From NCBI GenBank assembly GCA_963692995.1, contig OY843611.1:930001-994000 (forward strand): DNA of 64,000 nucleotides, given 5' to 3'. The position numbers and the translations under genes were made by a program. Below, piece by piece: positions 14,629-23,978 of the stretch. The notes beneath the pieces are model-generated. The model was given only the letters and a program-made list of their open reading frames with translations. It was not told where the DNA came from and searched no databases. Position 1 is the first letter of the stretch. Each line of letters opens with the position of its first letter. This DNA comes from Bin87 sp963692995. GTDB lineage: Bacteria > Chloroflexota > Dehalococcoidia > Lucifugimonadales > UBA3495.

Positions 14629-16554
14629 CTAACTTGCGGACGCCGGAGACATGCCGTCCGCTCCGATTACCTCTCCGCCCACGGGGGCTACATCCACGCT
14701 GGGGCCGGACAGACCATAGTTGATAGCGTATAGCTGGGCGTACACGCCGCCGGATTCCAGCAACTCGTCGTGGGAACCGACTTCGGCGACCCGACCACGA
14801 TCCAGCACAACGATTTTGTCGGCGTTGCGGATGGTGGACAGCCGGTGCGCGATGACGATGGAGGTGCGTTCTTTGAGGATGCGGCCCAACGCCCGTTGGA
14901 TCAAAAGCTCGGTGTGGGTGTCAATGTTGGCGGTGGCCTCGTCCAACACCAGGATGCGCGGATTGCCGACAATAGCGCGGGCAAAGCTGATCAGCTGTCG
15001 TTGGCCAATGCTCAGGTTCACGCCTCGTTCCGCCAACTCGGAGTCGTAGCCGCCTTCCATATCCATGATGAAGTCATGGGCGCCAACCGCCTTGGCCGCT
15101 TCAATTACCTGTTCGTCGGTGGCGTCCTGGCGCTGGTAGCAGATGTTTTCGCGGACGGTGCCGGAGAACAGATACGGCTCTTGCAGCACCATGCTCATCT
15201 GATGAACCAGTGAATGGCGCTGTACATCGCGAAGGTCGTGACCGTCGATGGTTATTGCTCCTCCGGTCACGTCTGCGGAGCGGTGCAGCAGGTTGACCAG
15301 CGTGCTCTTGCCGGCTCCGGTAGAGCCAACCAGCGCTACGTTTTCGCCGGCCTTGATGTGCAGGTTAACGTTATTCAGAACGTCGATGCCGGGAACGTAG
15401 TGGAACATCACGTCGTTGTACCGGATTTCGCCTTTGACTTCCGGCATTGCTATGGCGTCGGGTTTATCGTTGATGTCGGGGTCAAGGTCCAACACCTCGA
15501 AGATACGGACCCCGGCGGCCATGGCGCGCTGCAACTGGCTGTACTGCATGGTCAGCTGGCGGATTGGTTCGAAGAACCGTTGTATCCACAAGGCGAAGGC
15601 CGCCAGGGTTCCGACTTCCAGGGCGTCGCGCTGCAACAGGAAACCGCCAAATACCACTACACCCAACCCGATGCCCAGGCCGATCAGCAATTCCACGAAG
15701 GGCTGCAACATCCCGGAGTAGCGGGCGGCCTCCAGGTTGGCGTCCAGGTATTCGTGGTTGAGGGTGCGGAAGTGCGCAAGGTTCTCATCCTGGCGATTGA
15801 GGCTCTGCACTACGCGGACGCCGGTGATGTTCTGATTGTACTCGCCGTTGACCATGGCGATAGCCCGCCGAATTCGCATGAACGAATGACGGGCGAACCG
15901 CTGCCAATACGCCAACACCAGGGTCAGCACCGGCACGATGAACATGCAAACCAGCGCCAGCTGCCAATCCACGATGAGCATCAGGATTATGATGGCTCCA
16001 ACCGACACCAACTCTGCCAACGCTAACGCCAACAGTTCAAAAGTCTCCTGCAATTGGAGGATGTCGGACTGCATCCGGGACATGATTCGCCCGATGGAGG
16101 TCCGATGATAAAAGGCGTTGGATTGGTTTTGCAGATGGCTGAACATTCCCGTCCGAAGGTCGTACAGGATGTGCTGGCCGGTTAGGGAAATGAAAATGAA
16201 TTGTAACCGGTTCGCCAGGAAGTGCATTATCGTGATGACCATGAAGGCGGCGCCCACGACGTGCACTTTGTTCACGCTGCCCTCAGCGATGGCCCAGTCA
16301 ATGCCGTACTTGATAACGAAGGGTATTCCCGCGTTGACCGCGGCGTAAGTGAGCAGGGACGCCAGGGCAATCAGGGCGTACTTTCGATAGGGCTTGATGT
16401 ACCTCGCAAAACGCATCACGACTTTATTGTCGTACACGCTGCCAACGATGTCCTCATCGGTGAGGTTGTCGTTAGTGGGGGCGAACATGCTGTCAGCGGA
16501 GGTGCCGCGCATCCCCCCCATCATGCCGCCGCCCATGCCGCCGCCGCGCATCAT
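14629..16554 (-). CDS. ABC exporter half-transporter (partner B: canonical Walker B, odd signature)
   Basis: 641 residues: a six-helix transmembrane domain and a C-terminal nucleotide-binding domain, as in MsbA/BmrA-type exporters. Walker A GSTGAGKST lies near residue 411. The signature is LSIGQ near 516 in place of LSGGQ. Walker B ends VLDEATANID with catalytic Glu near 535, and IAHRLSTI has the switch His. The start is an unusual Met/Gly-rich leader, MMRGGGMGGGMMGGMRG, before the membrane domain. The ATG overlaps the stop of the upstream half-transporter. Together they should form a heterodimer. Confidence 0.93.
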   Translation of the reverse strand: MMRGGGMGGGMMGGMRGTSADSMFAPTNDNLTDEDIVGSVYDNKVVMRFARYIKPYRKYALIALASLLTYAAVNAGIPFVIKYGIDWAIAEGSVNKVHVVGAAFMVITIMHFLANRLQFIFISLTGQHILYDLRTGMFSHLQNQSNAFYHRTSIGRIMSRMQSDILQLQETFELLALALAELVSVGAIIILMLIVDWQLALVCMFIVPVLTLVLAYWQRFARHSFMRIRRAIAMVNGEYNQNITGVRVVQSLNRQDENLAHFRTLNHEYLDANLEAARYSGMLQPFVELLIGLGIGLGVVVFGGFLLQRDALEVGTLAAFALWIQRFFEPIRQLTMQYSQLQRAMAAGVRIFEVLDLDPDINDKPDAIAMPEVKGEIRYNDVMFHYVPGIDVLNNVNLHIKAGENVALVGSTGAGKSTLVNLLHRSADVTGGAITIDGHDLRDVQRHSLVHQMSMVLQEPYLFSGTVRENICYQRQDATDEQVIEAAKAVGAHDFIMDMEGGYDSELAERGVNLSIGQRQLISFARAIVGNPRILVLDEATANIDTHTELLIQRALGRILKERTSIVIAHRLSTIRNADKIVVLDRGRVAEVGSHDELLESGGVYAQLYAINYGLSGPSVDVAPVGGEVIGADGMSPASAS

Positions 16555-18401
16555 ACGGCAGCCCTCCCGTCGGCCATAACCGGCACCGCCGCTTCCAGGA
16601 GGACTTCCTCCTGGGGACGGAGTTGAAGTTCGTAAATGCTCTGGTAGATGCCGCCCGTGCGTATCAATTCCTCATGGGCGCCTCGTTCCGCGATGACGCC
16701 CTTGTCCAGAACGAGAATTTGGTCGGCCTCTCGGACCGTGCTCAATCGGTGCGCGATGACGAAAGTAGTGCGTCCTTTCATCACCTCAACCATGGCGCGA
16801 TGGATCTGCCGCTCGGTTTCCACATCAACGCTGGATGTCGAGTCATCGAGAATGAGAACCGGAGGATCGATGAGAATGGTGCGGGCGATGGAGAGACGTT
16901 GGCGCTGGCCGCCGGAAAGGGTAGTGCCCCGTTCTCCTACCCAAGTGCCGTAGCCGTGGGGCAGGGACATGATCTGGTCGTGCAGTTGCGCCACTTTGGC
17001 GGCGCGGATCACGTCCTCCTCCGTAGCGCCGATCACCCCGTAGGAGATGTTGTCCCTTATGCTGGCGCTGAACAGGTACACGTCCTGGTGGACGATACCG
17101 ACGTTGTGGCGCAAGGACTGGAGCGTGAAATCTCGAATGTCCCGGCCGTCGATGGTGATCGCGCCGGAAGTGACGTCGTAGAAACGGGGCAGCAAGTTCA
17201 CGACGGTGGTTTTGCCGCTGCCGGGCGCGCCCAGAATTGCGGTAACTTGGCCGGGTTCGGCTTCCAGGTCAACCTTGCGCAGGGCTGGGGAGCGATCTTC
17301 GTAAGCGAACGCCACGTCGTCGAACTTGACGCGGCCGGTGGCGCGGCCCATTTCCGCAGCATTGGGGCGTTCCACCACGGGGGACTGCGTGTCCAGTACG
17401 CCAAATAGGCGCTGACCGGAGGAAATGGCCCGGGAGAAAGTGTTGATGATCTGCGCCGAAGCGCGAATGGGAAACGTCAGCTGGTTCAGGTACAGCAGGA
17501 ACATGGCGAGGGCGCCCAGCGAAAGTTCGCCGCGAACCACCATCCAGCCTCCCAGCCAGATGATGACGCCGAAGGCAAAAGTGAAATACAGCGTCATCCA
17601 AGCGCTGTTGGTGCCTTGCATCCGCTCGGCGTCAAAGTACTCGACTCGGAGCTCTTCGGCCTTGCGGTTGTACTTGGCCCGCTCGTATTCTTCCGACGCG
17701 AAGGCTTTGACCACGTGCATGCCGGCAAGGTTTTCCTGCAACACTGTAACCGATTCGCCCATCACCTGCTGTACGCGGAGCCATTTGCGACGAAGCGCGC
17801 GCATCACAAGAGATGAACGCACCACGATGGCCGGCACGAAAATCATGCTGATCAACGCCAGCTGCCAATTCTCCACGAACAGTAGGACGGGAATCGCCAG
17901 AATACGTACCACAACGTCCAGCGACCTTATCATCCCCATGTTGACGAAACGACGCATTGCCTCCACGTCGGCGGTGGCCCGGGACATCAGGTCGCCCGTG
18001 TGCTCTTTGTCGTGGAAGGCGAAGCTGACGTTCTGCAACTTGTCATACAAGAGGTTGCGGCAGTCAAAAGAGACCATTTGCGAAAGAGACTCGGTGGTGT
18101 AGGTCCGCCCAAAGTCGCAGAAGCCCCGGCACAGGCTCACCACCAGGATACCCACGCCGATGAACAGCACGTAGTCGAACCCCCAGCCCACTATCTGGAA
18201 GTCGCGCTTGGCGATCCCGGATACGGTTTCGCCTTGATCGTTTACGGCTTCCACCCTTTCCACCAGCAGGTCGATGCCGGTGCCGAACAGCTCGGGCAGG
18301 GTCAGCGAAAAGGCAATTGCCGCCAGCGCCGAGACATACGCCAGCGACAGGCGGGTCGGGTAGCGCGCCGCCATCCTGATGATGCGCCAGAGGATGTCCA
18401 T
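16551..18401 (-). CDS. ABC exporter half-transporter (partner A: degenerate Walker B, canonical signature)
   Basis: 616 residues with six predicted membrane helices and a C-terminal ATPase domain. Walker A GAPGSGKTT lies near residue 392. The signature LSGGQRQRL near 495 is canonical. Walker B ends LILDDSTSSVD near 515, so Asp replaces the catalytic Glu. The switch His is in FVIAHRLSTV. In a heterodimer, this Walker B would face the LSIGQ of the partner and give the non-hydrolysing site. Upstream has only a weak GGGGAAG. The substrate (lipid, peptide or drug) cannot be told. Confidence 0.93.
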   Translation of the reverse strand: MDILWRIIRMAARYPTRLSLAYVSALAAIAFSLTLPELFGTGIDLLVERVEAVNDQGETVSGIAKRDFQIVGWGFDYVLFIGVGILVVSLCRGFCDFGRTYTTESLSQMVSFDCRNLLYDKLQNVSFAFHDKEHTGDLMSRATADVEAMRRFVNMGMIRSLDVVVRILAIPVLLFVENWQLALISMIFVPAIVVRSSLVMRALRRKWLRVQQVMGESVTVLQENLAGMHVVKAFASEEYERAKYNRKAEELRVEYFDAERMQGTNSAWMTLYFTFAFGVIIWLGGWMVVRGELSLGALAMFLLYLNQLTFPIRASAQIINTFSRAISSGQRLFGVLDTQSPVVERPNAAEMGRATGRVKFDDVAFAYEDRSPALRKVDLEAEPGQVTAILGAPGSGKTTVVNLLPRFYDVTSGAITIDGRDIRDFTLQSLRHNVGIVHQDVYLFSASIRDNISYGVIGATEEDVIRAAKVAQLHDQIMSLPHGYGTWVGERGTTLSGGQRQRLSIARTILIDPPVLILDDSTSSVDVETERQIHRAMVEVMKGRTTFVIAHRLSTVREADQILVLDKGVIAERGAHEELIRTGGIYQSIYELQLRPQEEVLLEAAVPVMADGRAAV

Positions 18402-18656
18402 CAGCGCCCGCTTCCCCGGCTCAGGTGGGTTCGGTTACGCGAATCGCAACCGAAGACGCCCGCTGGTACGAACCAGCGTATGATTATGAAATCGGATAGC
18501 ATAGGCCACGCAATATACACCCAAAACCGTGTTCCGGCAATCCCGTAGCCGCACCGGATTGGATGTTTTCTCCTCTGAAGCGATGCCCCGACCGCAGCGA
18601 ACCGGCTCCCAAACCGGCGGGGGACGGAGGCGCAAAAGAGCAGCGATAAGGTAGCC

Positions 18657-20345
18657 TCACCGTTCCATCCGTTCCGGCGCGGACATGCCCATCAGGGTCA
18701 GGGTGCGGCGGAAGACGATCTGCGCCGCCGCCACCAGCTTGAGGCGCGCCAAAGTAAGTTCGTTGTCCTCCGGGTTGGCGGAGATGACACGGCAGTTCTC
18801 GTAGAAATGGTGGAACGCGGTAGCCAGCTCCATGGCGTAGTGGGGCAAGTGGTGCGGCTCCAGGTTTTCGGCCACCTGAACGATCAACTCGGGCAATCGG
18901 AGCATGTCGCGGATGAGACCCAATTCATAAGGATGGGTCAGCAGGGCAACGTCACCGCCGTCGTAATCTATGCCGCGCTCGGCGGCCAGGTTCAGGATGC
19001 TGGCGTTGCGGGCATGGGCGTACTGCACGTAGTACACCGGGTTTTCTGAGGACGCCCGGGTAGCCAGTTCCAGATCAAATTCCATCTGCGTGGAGGCCGC
19101 CCGGGCCAGGAAAAAGTAGCGGCAGGCATCCATGCCGACCTCGTCCACCAACTCGCGAAGAGTCACGAAATCGCCGGTGCGCTTGGAGGCCCGGACCGTC
19201 TCATCGCCGCGCTTGAGAGTCACCATCTGCGAGATCAATACCGTCAGGTTTTCCGGATCAATTCCCAGAGCGGCAACGGCGGCTTTCATCCGGGGAACGT
19301 GGCCCTGGTGGTCGGCGCCCCAAATGTCGATAACGCGGTCAAAGTCCCGTTCGCCGAACTTGTTGTAGTGGTAGGCGATGTCGGAAGCGAAGTAGGTGGG
19401 CTCGCCGGACGAGCGAACCACCACGTTGTCCCGGTCGTCTCCCAAGGCTTTCGAGTTGAACCAGAGGGCGCCGCTGAGTTCGGCCAAATGGCCGCCTTCC
19501 CGGAGACGCCCGATGGCCCGATCGTAGTCGCTGGCGGCCGAATCGGTTTGGAACAACCGTCGCTCGCTGAACCAGTTATCGAAGGTGACCCCGATTTCCT
19601 GTAAATCTTCGCGGATCAAGGCAACCATTTTTTCGCGGGCGATATCGCCAATTTCGCGGATGGCCGCCGGTTCGTTAATTCCCAGGAAACGGGACGATTC
19701 GGCGCGAATGACGTCTTCCGCAATATCGGCAATGTAATCGCCTTGGTAACCGTTATCGGGCATTTCCGCGTCGTGCCCCAGAGCCTGCCGGTAGCGGGTC
19801 CAGACGGAACGGTAAAAAGCCTCCATCTGGGTGCCGGCGTCGTTGATGTAATACTCGCGGGTCACCGCATAGCCGGCGGCTTCCAGCACGTTGGCGAGGG
19901 CGCTGCCCAGAACGGCGCCCCGAGTGTGGCCAACGTGAACCGGGCCGGTAGGGTTGACGCTGACGAACTCGACCATCACCTTGCCGCCGGCTCCAACGTC
20001 GGATGATCCGAAGGCGTCGCCGGCGGCCCGAACGGCTTCCACCTGCTCTTGGAGCCAACCGTCGCTGAGCTTGAAATTGATGAAGCCGGGAGCGGCGGCC
20101 GCCACGCTGTCGATCTCGGGCCGCGTTTCGATCCGCTCGGCGATCAACTGGGCCAGTTGCAGCGGGTTCGCCCGAGCGGCGCGGGCCAGCCGCAACGGCA
20201 AGTTGGTGGCGAAATCCCCGTGCTCCGGGTTGTTGGGGCGGTCGATTTCGATGTCGGGCACAGTCGCTATGCTGATTACGCCGTCACGGTGCGCCTGTTC
20301 CAGCGCTGCGGCGACGGCTGCCCCTACGGTGTCTCTAACAAGCAT
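18657..20345 (-). CDS. argS: arginyl-tRNA synthetase
   Basis: 562 residues, normal length. Charges tRNA-Arg. The N-terminal Add-1 domain includes RPNNPEHGDFATNLP. The HIGH motif appears as HVGHTRGAVLG after VSVNPTGPVH. The KMSKS loop is relaxed (RASKRTGDFVTL), which is usual in ArgRS. The C-terminal DALR anticodon-binding domain ends with NCRVIS and LVAAAQIVFRRTLTLMGM. The start MLVRDTV is at the family position. It stands alone, with a 255-base gap before the ABC genes. That gap shows no gene. Confidence 0.97.
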   Translation of the reverse strand: MLVRDTVGAAVAAALEQAHRDGVISIATVPDIEIDRPNNPEHGDFATNLPLRLARAARANPLQLAQLIAERIETRPEIDSVAAAAPGFINFKLSDGWLQEQVEAVRAAGDAFGSSDVGAGGKVMVEFVSVNPTGPVHVGHTRGAVLGSALANVLEAAGYAVTREYYINDAGTQMEAFYRSVWTRYRQALGHDAEMPDNGYQGDYIADIAEDVIRAESSRFLGINEPAAIREIGDIAREKMVALIREDLQEIGVTFDNWFSERRLFQTDSAASDYDRAIGRLREGGHLAELSGALWFNSKALGDDRDNVVVRSSGEPTYFASDIAYHYNKFGERDFDRVIDIWGADHQGHVPRMKAAVAALGIDPENLTVLISQMVTLKRGDETVRASKRTGDFVTLRELVDEVGMDACRYFFLARAASTQMEFDLELATRASSENPVYYVQYAHARNASILNLAAERGIDYDGGDVALLTHPYELGLIRDMLRLPELIVQVAENLEPHHLPHYAMELATAFHHFYENCRVISANPEDNELTLARLKLVAAAQIVFRRTLTLMGMSAPERMER

Positions 20346-20442
20346 GATGCCAATCCATCAGAACAGGATCCAGTGGGTGGGTGGTGATGTTGAATGCCGG
20401 CGCCAACACTGGGCCGGGTTTGCCTTTTATCCCTCGGCAATT

Positions 20443-20844
20443 TTATCCTTCGGCGATCTGGAAAGGGTAGCCGAGAGCGCTGGTCGGATCGATGTTCGCG
20501 GTCAGATAGCCTTCGGCGCTGCGGGACATTCCGTTTTCGCCGCGCATCACATTGCCCCTGGCGGCAAGATCGGCCGCTTTGTCCGCAATATCGGTTACGC
20601 CAAAGGCCATGTGGTAAGGGCCCGGACCGAAGGTCTTCAGATATTGCCCCATGGCGGAGGCCGGATCCAGCGGCTCGGTGAACTCCACGTTGGTTTGCCC
20701 GACTTTGAAAATGGCGTTTTTCATGCCCCGAGCGGGATAGACCTCGATCTTCACCGGAACTATCCCGAAGTTTTCTTCGATGTATGCGGCCATGGCATCC
20801 GCGTCGTGGACAAGGATACGGACGTGATGTATAAACTCGAACAT
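20443..20844 (-). CDS. VOC family protein, methylmalonyl-CoA-epimerase-like
   Basis: 133 residues with the paired beta-alpha-beta3 modules of the vicinal oxygen chelate fold. IHHVRILVHD opens module one with a likely metal His. NVEFTEPLDPAS and PYHMAFGV give the next candidate ligands. LKTFGPGPYHMAF resembles the KxGxGLHHIAF motif of methylmalonyl-CoA epimerase. No mutase gene is nearby, so the substrate stays open. AAGGAG precedes the ATG. It is divergent from the S51-like peptidase gene 52 bases away. Confidence 0.8.
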   Translation of the reverse strand: MFEFIHHVRILVHDADAMAAYIEENFGIVPVKIEVYPARGMKNAIFKVGQTNVEFTEPLDPASAMGQYLKTFGPGPYHMAFGVTDIADKAADLAARGNVMRGENGMSRSAEGYLTANIDPTSALGYPFQIAEG

Positions 20845-20896
20845 GGCTTGGCTCCTTTAGGAACAAACGCCTGATCTGAGGACGAGGAAGGAAACG

Positions 20897-21607
20897 GTGG
20901 CACGACGAATTTTACTGGTGGGCGGAGACGAGTTCAGGCCGTCCGGCGTCGGAGTTGACCGCCACCTGCTCCGCCAAACCGGCCAGTCAACGCCGCGTGT
21001 GGCTATCATACCAACTGCCGCCGCTCACGAAAACCCGGCTTTGGCCGTATCTAACGGCGTCCGGCATTTCGTCGGCCTGGGCGCATCCGCCTACAGCGTG
21101 GACGTAATCCGCCGGGCCGACGCGGAGAACCCGCGTATCGTGGCCCAGCTGGAAGGCGCTGACGTGATCTATTTCACGGGCGGAAGCCCGGAGCATCTGC
21201 ACGCGGCGCTGGCCGGCAGTCCGCTGTTGGAGGCGGTGATTGCGGCCAATCACAGTGGCGCTATTTGGGCCGGCTCCAGCGCCGGCGCCATGGTGCTGGG
21301 CGCCGTGATGCGTCGGCCTTCTTCCGGGTCTCCGGTCTCGCCGGCCCTGGGGATTATCCCGAATGTCATGGTATTGCCGCATCATGAGCGTAGCGACCCG
21401 CAATCTGTGGCGACCCAACTGTCAGCTCCGGAGACCGTAAGCCTGGCCGTTCTGGGGATCGACGGCGGATCCGGGATTATGCTGGATCCTGAAGGAGCGA
21501 CTGCCCTGGGCGCCGGGAGCGTGACGGTGTATCAGGCCGGGAACTGGCGGAGGTTCGCTGGCGGCGAAACGGTTCCGGGCCTGACGGTGGACGGGCCAGT
21601 CGGCTAA
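20897..21607 (+). CDS. peptidase S51 / cyanophycinase-like protein
   Basis: 236 residues of the class I amidotransferase-like fold used by dipeptidase E and cyanophycinase. The nucleophile Ser128 is in the GSSAGAM elbow. VIYFTGGSPEHL is the preceding glycine-rich loop typical of cyanophycinases. VLPHHERSD carries candidate catalytic His residues, and IDGGSGIML is also typical. Whether it cleaves cyanophycin-type beta-Asp-Arg or another isopeptide is unknown. No cyanophycin synthetase is in the window. Translation starts at GTG after AAGGA. Confidence 0.85.
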   Translation: MARRILLVGGDEFRPSGVGVDRHLLRQTGQSTPRVAIIPTAAAHENPALAVSNGVRHFVGLGASAYSVDVIRRADAENPRIVAQLEGADVIYFTGGSPEHLHAALAGSPLLEAVIAANHSGAIWAGSSAGAMVLGAVMRRPSSGSPVSPALGIIPNVMVLPHHERSDPQSVATQLSAPETVSLAVLGIDGGSGIMLDPEGATALGAGSVTVYQAGNWRRFAGGETVPGLTVDGPVG

Positions 21608-22227
21608 CCCCTCCGCGCGCGCAGTTCTTCCCAAACGGCGCTGGGCGAAACGCCGGCGGCGGCCATCAGTGTCATGGTGTGGTAGAGAAGGTCGGCGATT
21701 TCAGCCGGCAGGTTCTCGGTATCGCCGGCCACTGCGGCCAGGGCAGTTTCCCCGGCCTCTTCGATTACCTTCTGGGCCACTCGGCTGACGCCGCCGGCCA
21801 GAAGTTCTGCCGTGTAGCTGCTCTCCGGCATGGCGCGCTGCCGGTCTCTGATCACGGCGAACAGCTCGTCGAGGACGCGAGGCCCGCCGTCGGACGCAGT
21901 GTAATCTTCGGGCAGGCCATCCATTTTGGTGAAAAAGCAGGAGACCTCGCCGGTGTGACAGGCCGGGCCGTCCGGATCCACCTTCAAGAGGATGGTATCG
22001 CCGTCGCAGTCCACGTACCACTCCCGCAGGTTGAGGTAGTTACCTGACACTTCACCCTTGTGCCACAAGTCCTCCTGGCTGCGGCTGTAGAACCAGACCT
22101 GCGTTCCTTCCACGGTACGCTTGAGAGAGCCGGGGTTCATATAGCCTAGCATCAGCACCTGGCCGGTATTGATATCCTGGGCAATGGCGGGCGTCAGGCC
22201 CTGGTCGTCCAGCTTTACTTCAGTCAC
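21604..22227 (-). CDS. hisIE: bifunctional phosphoribosyl-AMP cyclohydrolase / phosphoribosyl-ATP pyrophosphatase
   Basis: 207 residues, performing the second and third steps of histidine synthesis. The HisI half (residues 1-115) holds VLMLGYMN, TVWFYSRSQEDLWHKGE-type sequence, the Asp cluster DCDGDTILLKVD, and CHTGEVSCFF with zinc-binding Cys. The HisE half (about 120-207) has SYTAELLAGG, KVIEEAGETALAA and EIADLLYH. The GTG at 22227 is chosen because GGAGG sits five bases before it. An ATG 12 bases upstream would place that site inside the gene. The stop overlaps the end of the S51-like gene, tail to tail. Confidence 0.95.
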   Translation of the reverse strand: MTEVKLDDQGLTPAIAQDINTGQVLMLGYMNPGSLKRTVEGTQVWFYSRSQEDLWHKGEVSGNYLNLREWYVDCDGDTILLKVDPDGPACHTGEVSCFFTKMDGLPEDYTASDGGPRVLDELFAVIRDRQRAMPESSYTAELLAGGVSRVAQKVIEEAGETALAAVAGDTENLPAEIADLLYHTMTLMAAAGVSPSAVWEELRARRG

Positions 22228-22242
22228 GGAAACCTCCATCAA

Positions 22243-22325
22243 GTTCGTCATTCCGGCGAAAGCCGGGAGCCAGCGTCCGGTGCGCCAACGGCGTCCCGGA
22301 TTCCCGCGAAAGCGGGAATGACGGG
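22243..22325. repeat. REP-like palindromic unit
   Basis: TCATTCCGGCGAAAGCCGGGA is followed after about 35 bases by GGATTCCCGCGAAAGCGGGA and ATGACGG. Two hairpins with GAAA loops share the core of the MITE-like element at 38706. It lies between hisIE and the HAD gene. Confidence 0.6.
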
Positions 22326-22356
22326 ATTAATACTTCAAAACTGCCAGACTTCACCC

Positions 22357-23058
22357 CTACCCTAGCCGTTCCAGCACGGCGGGCAATCCCAACAGGTCTT
22401 GAATTTCACCGTCGGGTTTGGGCAGTTGGGGGTTCAACGGAGCCCGGGAGCGGTTTATCCAGACGGCGACCATGCCGGCGCCTCGCGCTCCCATCACATC
22501 TTCGAACTGCTTATCGCCCACATATACGCACTCCGACGGGGCGACCCGTAAACGTCGAACCGCCATGTCGAACAGGCGACGGTCGGGCTTGTAGCACTGC
22601 ACACCCTCGGACGATATGACGGTTTCAAATTGCGCCGGGATGCGGGCGACGACCGGGTCGAGATACGCGTCGTCCGCGTTAGATATGACGGCCAGCCGAT
22701 GGGTCCGGCTGAGGTTGGCCAAGGCTTCCGCTACGTCGGGGAAAAGCGGTCGCGTTCCCAAGTTGTCTAGAGACTTCCGGGAGGCAGCCATGGGGTCGCC
22801 ATCCAATTTCAGCGCAGCGAAAGCCGTGGCGAACGCGTTGGCCCAACCGTCAAGGTAGGAGATGAAAGGAGCGCCCGGCGCGGTCCGTTGTTCCCGAAAT
22901 GCGCCGGCGCCGTCATCCCAGGCGTCGCGCAGGGCTTCGGGCGTGGTTGCGAGCTTCTGGCGGTCGATGATTTCTACGAAAGTCCGGCGCCAGTGTTCCG
23001 CGCTGTCCTGCGCTATCGTGTTGAACATATCAAAGATGATGGTGGTGATAGCGCTCAT
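22357..23058 (-). CDS. HAD superfamily hydrolase (haloacid-dehalogenase-like), inside the his cluster
   Basis: 233 residues. Motif I is IFDMFNTI with nucleophile Asp10, but Phe12 stands where phosphatases need a second Asp. Motif II is VISNAD, motif III is CYKPDRRLF with the Lys, and motif IV is VYVGDKQFEDVMGA. The cap is helical, as in 2-haloacid dehalogenases. It lies between hisF and hisIE on the same strand, so a histidine-pathway role is tempting. The Phe12 argues against a phosphatase. The ATG at 23058 is 35 bases from hisF; GGAG lies rather far upstream. Confidence 0.85.
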   Translation of the reverse strand: MSAITTIIFDMFNTIAQDSAEHWRRTFVEIIDRQKLATTPEALRDAWDDGAGAFREQRTAPGAPFISYLDGWANAFATAFAALKLDGDPMAASRKSLDNLGTRPLFPDVAEALANLSRTHRLAVISNADDAYLDPVVARIPAQFETVISSEGVQCYKPDRRLFDMAVRRLRVAPSECVYVGDKQFEDVMGARGAGMVAVWINRSRAPLNPQLPKPDGEIQDLLGLPAVLERLG

Positions 23059-23092
23059 TAATTTGCTTTGTCTCCTCGCAGTTCCAGGGCAT

Positions 23093-23902
23093 TCAGATTC
23101 GCATTGGGATCCCGCGCGAGGACAGATATTCTTTGGCCTCTGCAATGGAATAGGTTCCAAAGTGGAAGATGCTGGCGGCCAGCACCGCATCAGCCTCGCC
23201 ATTGGAGAAAGCCGCATAGAGATGCTCAAGGTTGCCCGCGCCGCCGCTGGCAATCACCGGAACGGGAACGGCCCGCGAGATCGCTCGAGTCAGTTCCAGG
23301 TCATACCCGTCCTGCTGCCCATCTTCGTCCATGCTGGTGAGCAGGATCTCCCCGGACCCCAGAGCCACCGTGCGCTCCGCCCATTTCACTGCGTCCAGGC
23401 CGGTGGGATTGCGTCCGCCATGGGTGAAAACCTGCCATCGGGAGCGGTCATTGACCGCCAGAGTGGGGTCTCCGGGCTCCGGGCCGGTTTCACCCGGCAC
23501 GACCCGGCGCGCGTCGATGGCGGTGACGATGCACTGGCTGCCGAATTGGGCCGCGCCCTCGGACACCAGGTTCGGGGTGTTGATGGCGGCAGTATTCACC
23601 GAGACCTTGTCGGCCCCGGCGTTGAGCATGCGCCGCACGTCCTCGATGGAGCGGATCCCGCCGCCCACCGTAAGGGGGATAAAAACTTGCTCGGACACGC
23701 TCCGGACCACATCGACCATGGTATCCCGGGAGTCGCTGCTGGCCGTGATATCCAGGAACACCAGTTCGTCCGCCCCTTCCAGGTCGTAGCGGGCGGCCAA
23801 CTCGGCCGGGTCGCCGGCGTCGCGAAGGTTGACGAAACTGGTGCCTTTGACGACGCGGCCCGCGTCAACGTCAAGGCAGGGGATGATACGGCAGGTCAAC
23901 AC
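23093..23902 (-). CDS. hisF: imidazole glycerol phosphate synthase cyclase subunit
   Basis: A TIM barrel of 269 residues. Works with HisH to make imidazole glycerol phosphate and AICAR. RIIPCLDVDAGRVVKG holds the first catalytic Asp, and LTSMDEDGQQDGYD the second. Both phosphate sites are clear: TVGGGIRS and ASGGAGN. The GTG at 23902 is chosen by alignment to the usual MLTKRIIPCLDV start. A TTG 21 bases upstream is possible. hisH is not next to it in this window. Confidence 0.96.
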   Translation of the reverse strand: MLTCRIIPCLDVDAGRVVKGTSFVNLRDAGDPAELAARYDLEGADELVFLDITASSDSRDTMVDVVRSVSEQVFIPLTVGGGIRSIEDVRRMLNAGADKVSVNTAAINTPNLVSEGAAQFGSQCIVTAIDARRVVPGETGPEPGDPTLAVNDRSRWQVFTHGGRNPTGLDAVKWAERTVALGSGEILLTSMDEDGQQDGYDLELTRAISRAVPVPVIASGGAGNLEHLYAAFSNGEADAVLAASIFHFGTYSIAEAKEYLSSRGIPMRI

Positions 23903-23978
23903 GGAGCAGATCAGGCAAGTCAAAAATCGCCTAACAGTATAGCATTCAACCGGCCCGAAATCGGCCTCTCTATTAGCC

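Noticed and set aside
18402..18656. Possible tRNA or small gene between argS and the ABC genes.
   Set aside because: CCGG-containing stems can be drawn, but no cloverleaf closes, and the 66-codon frame there looks random.
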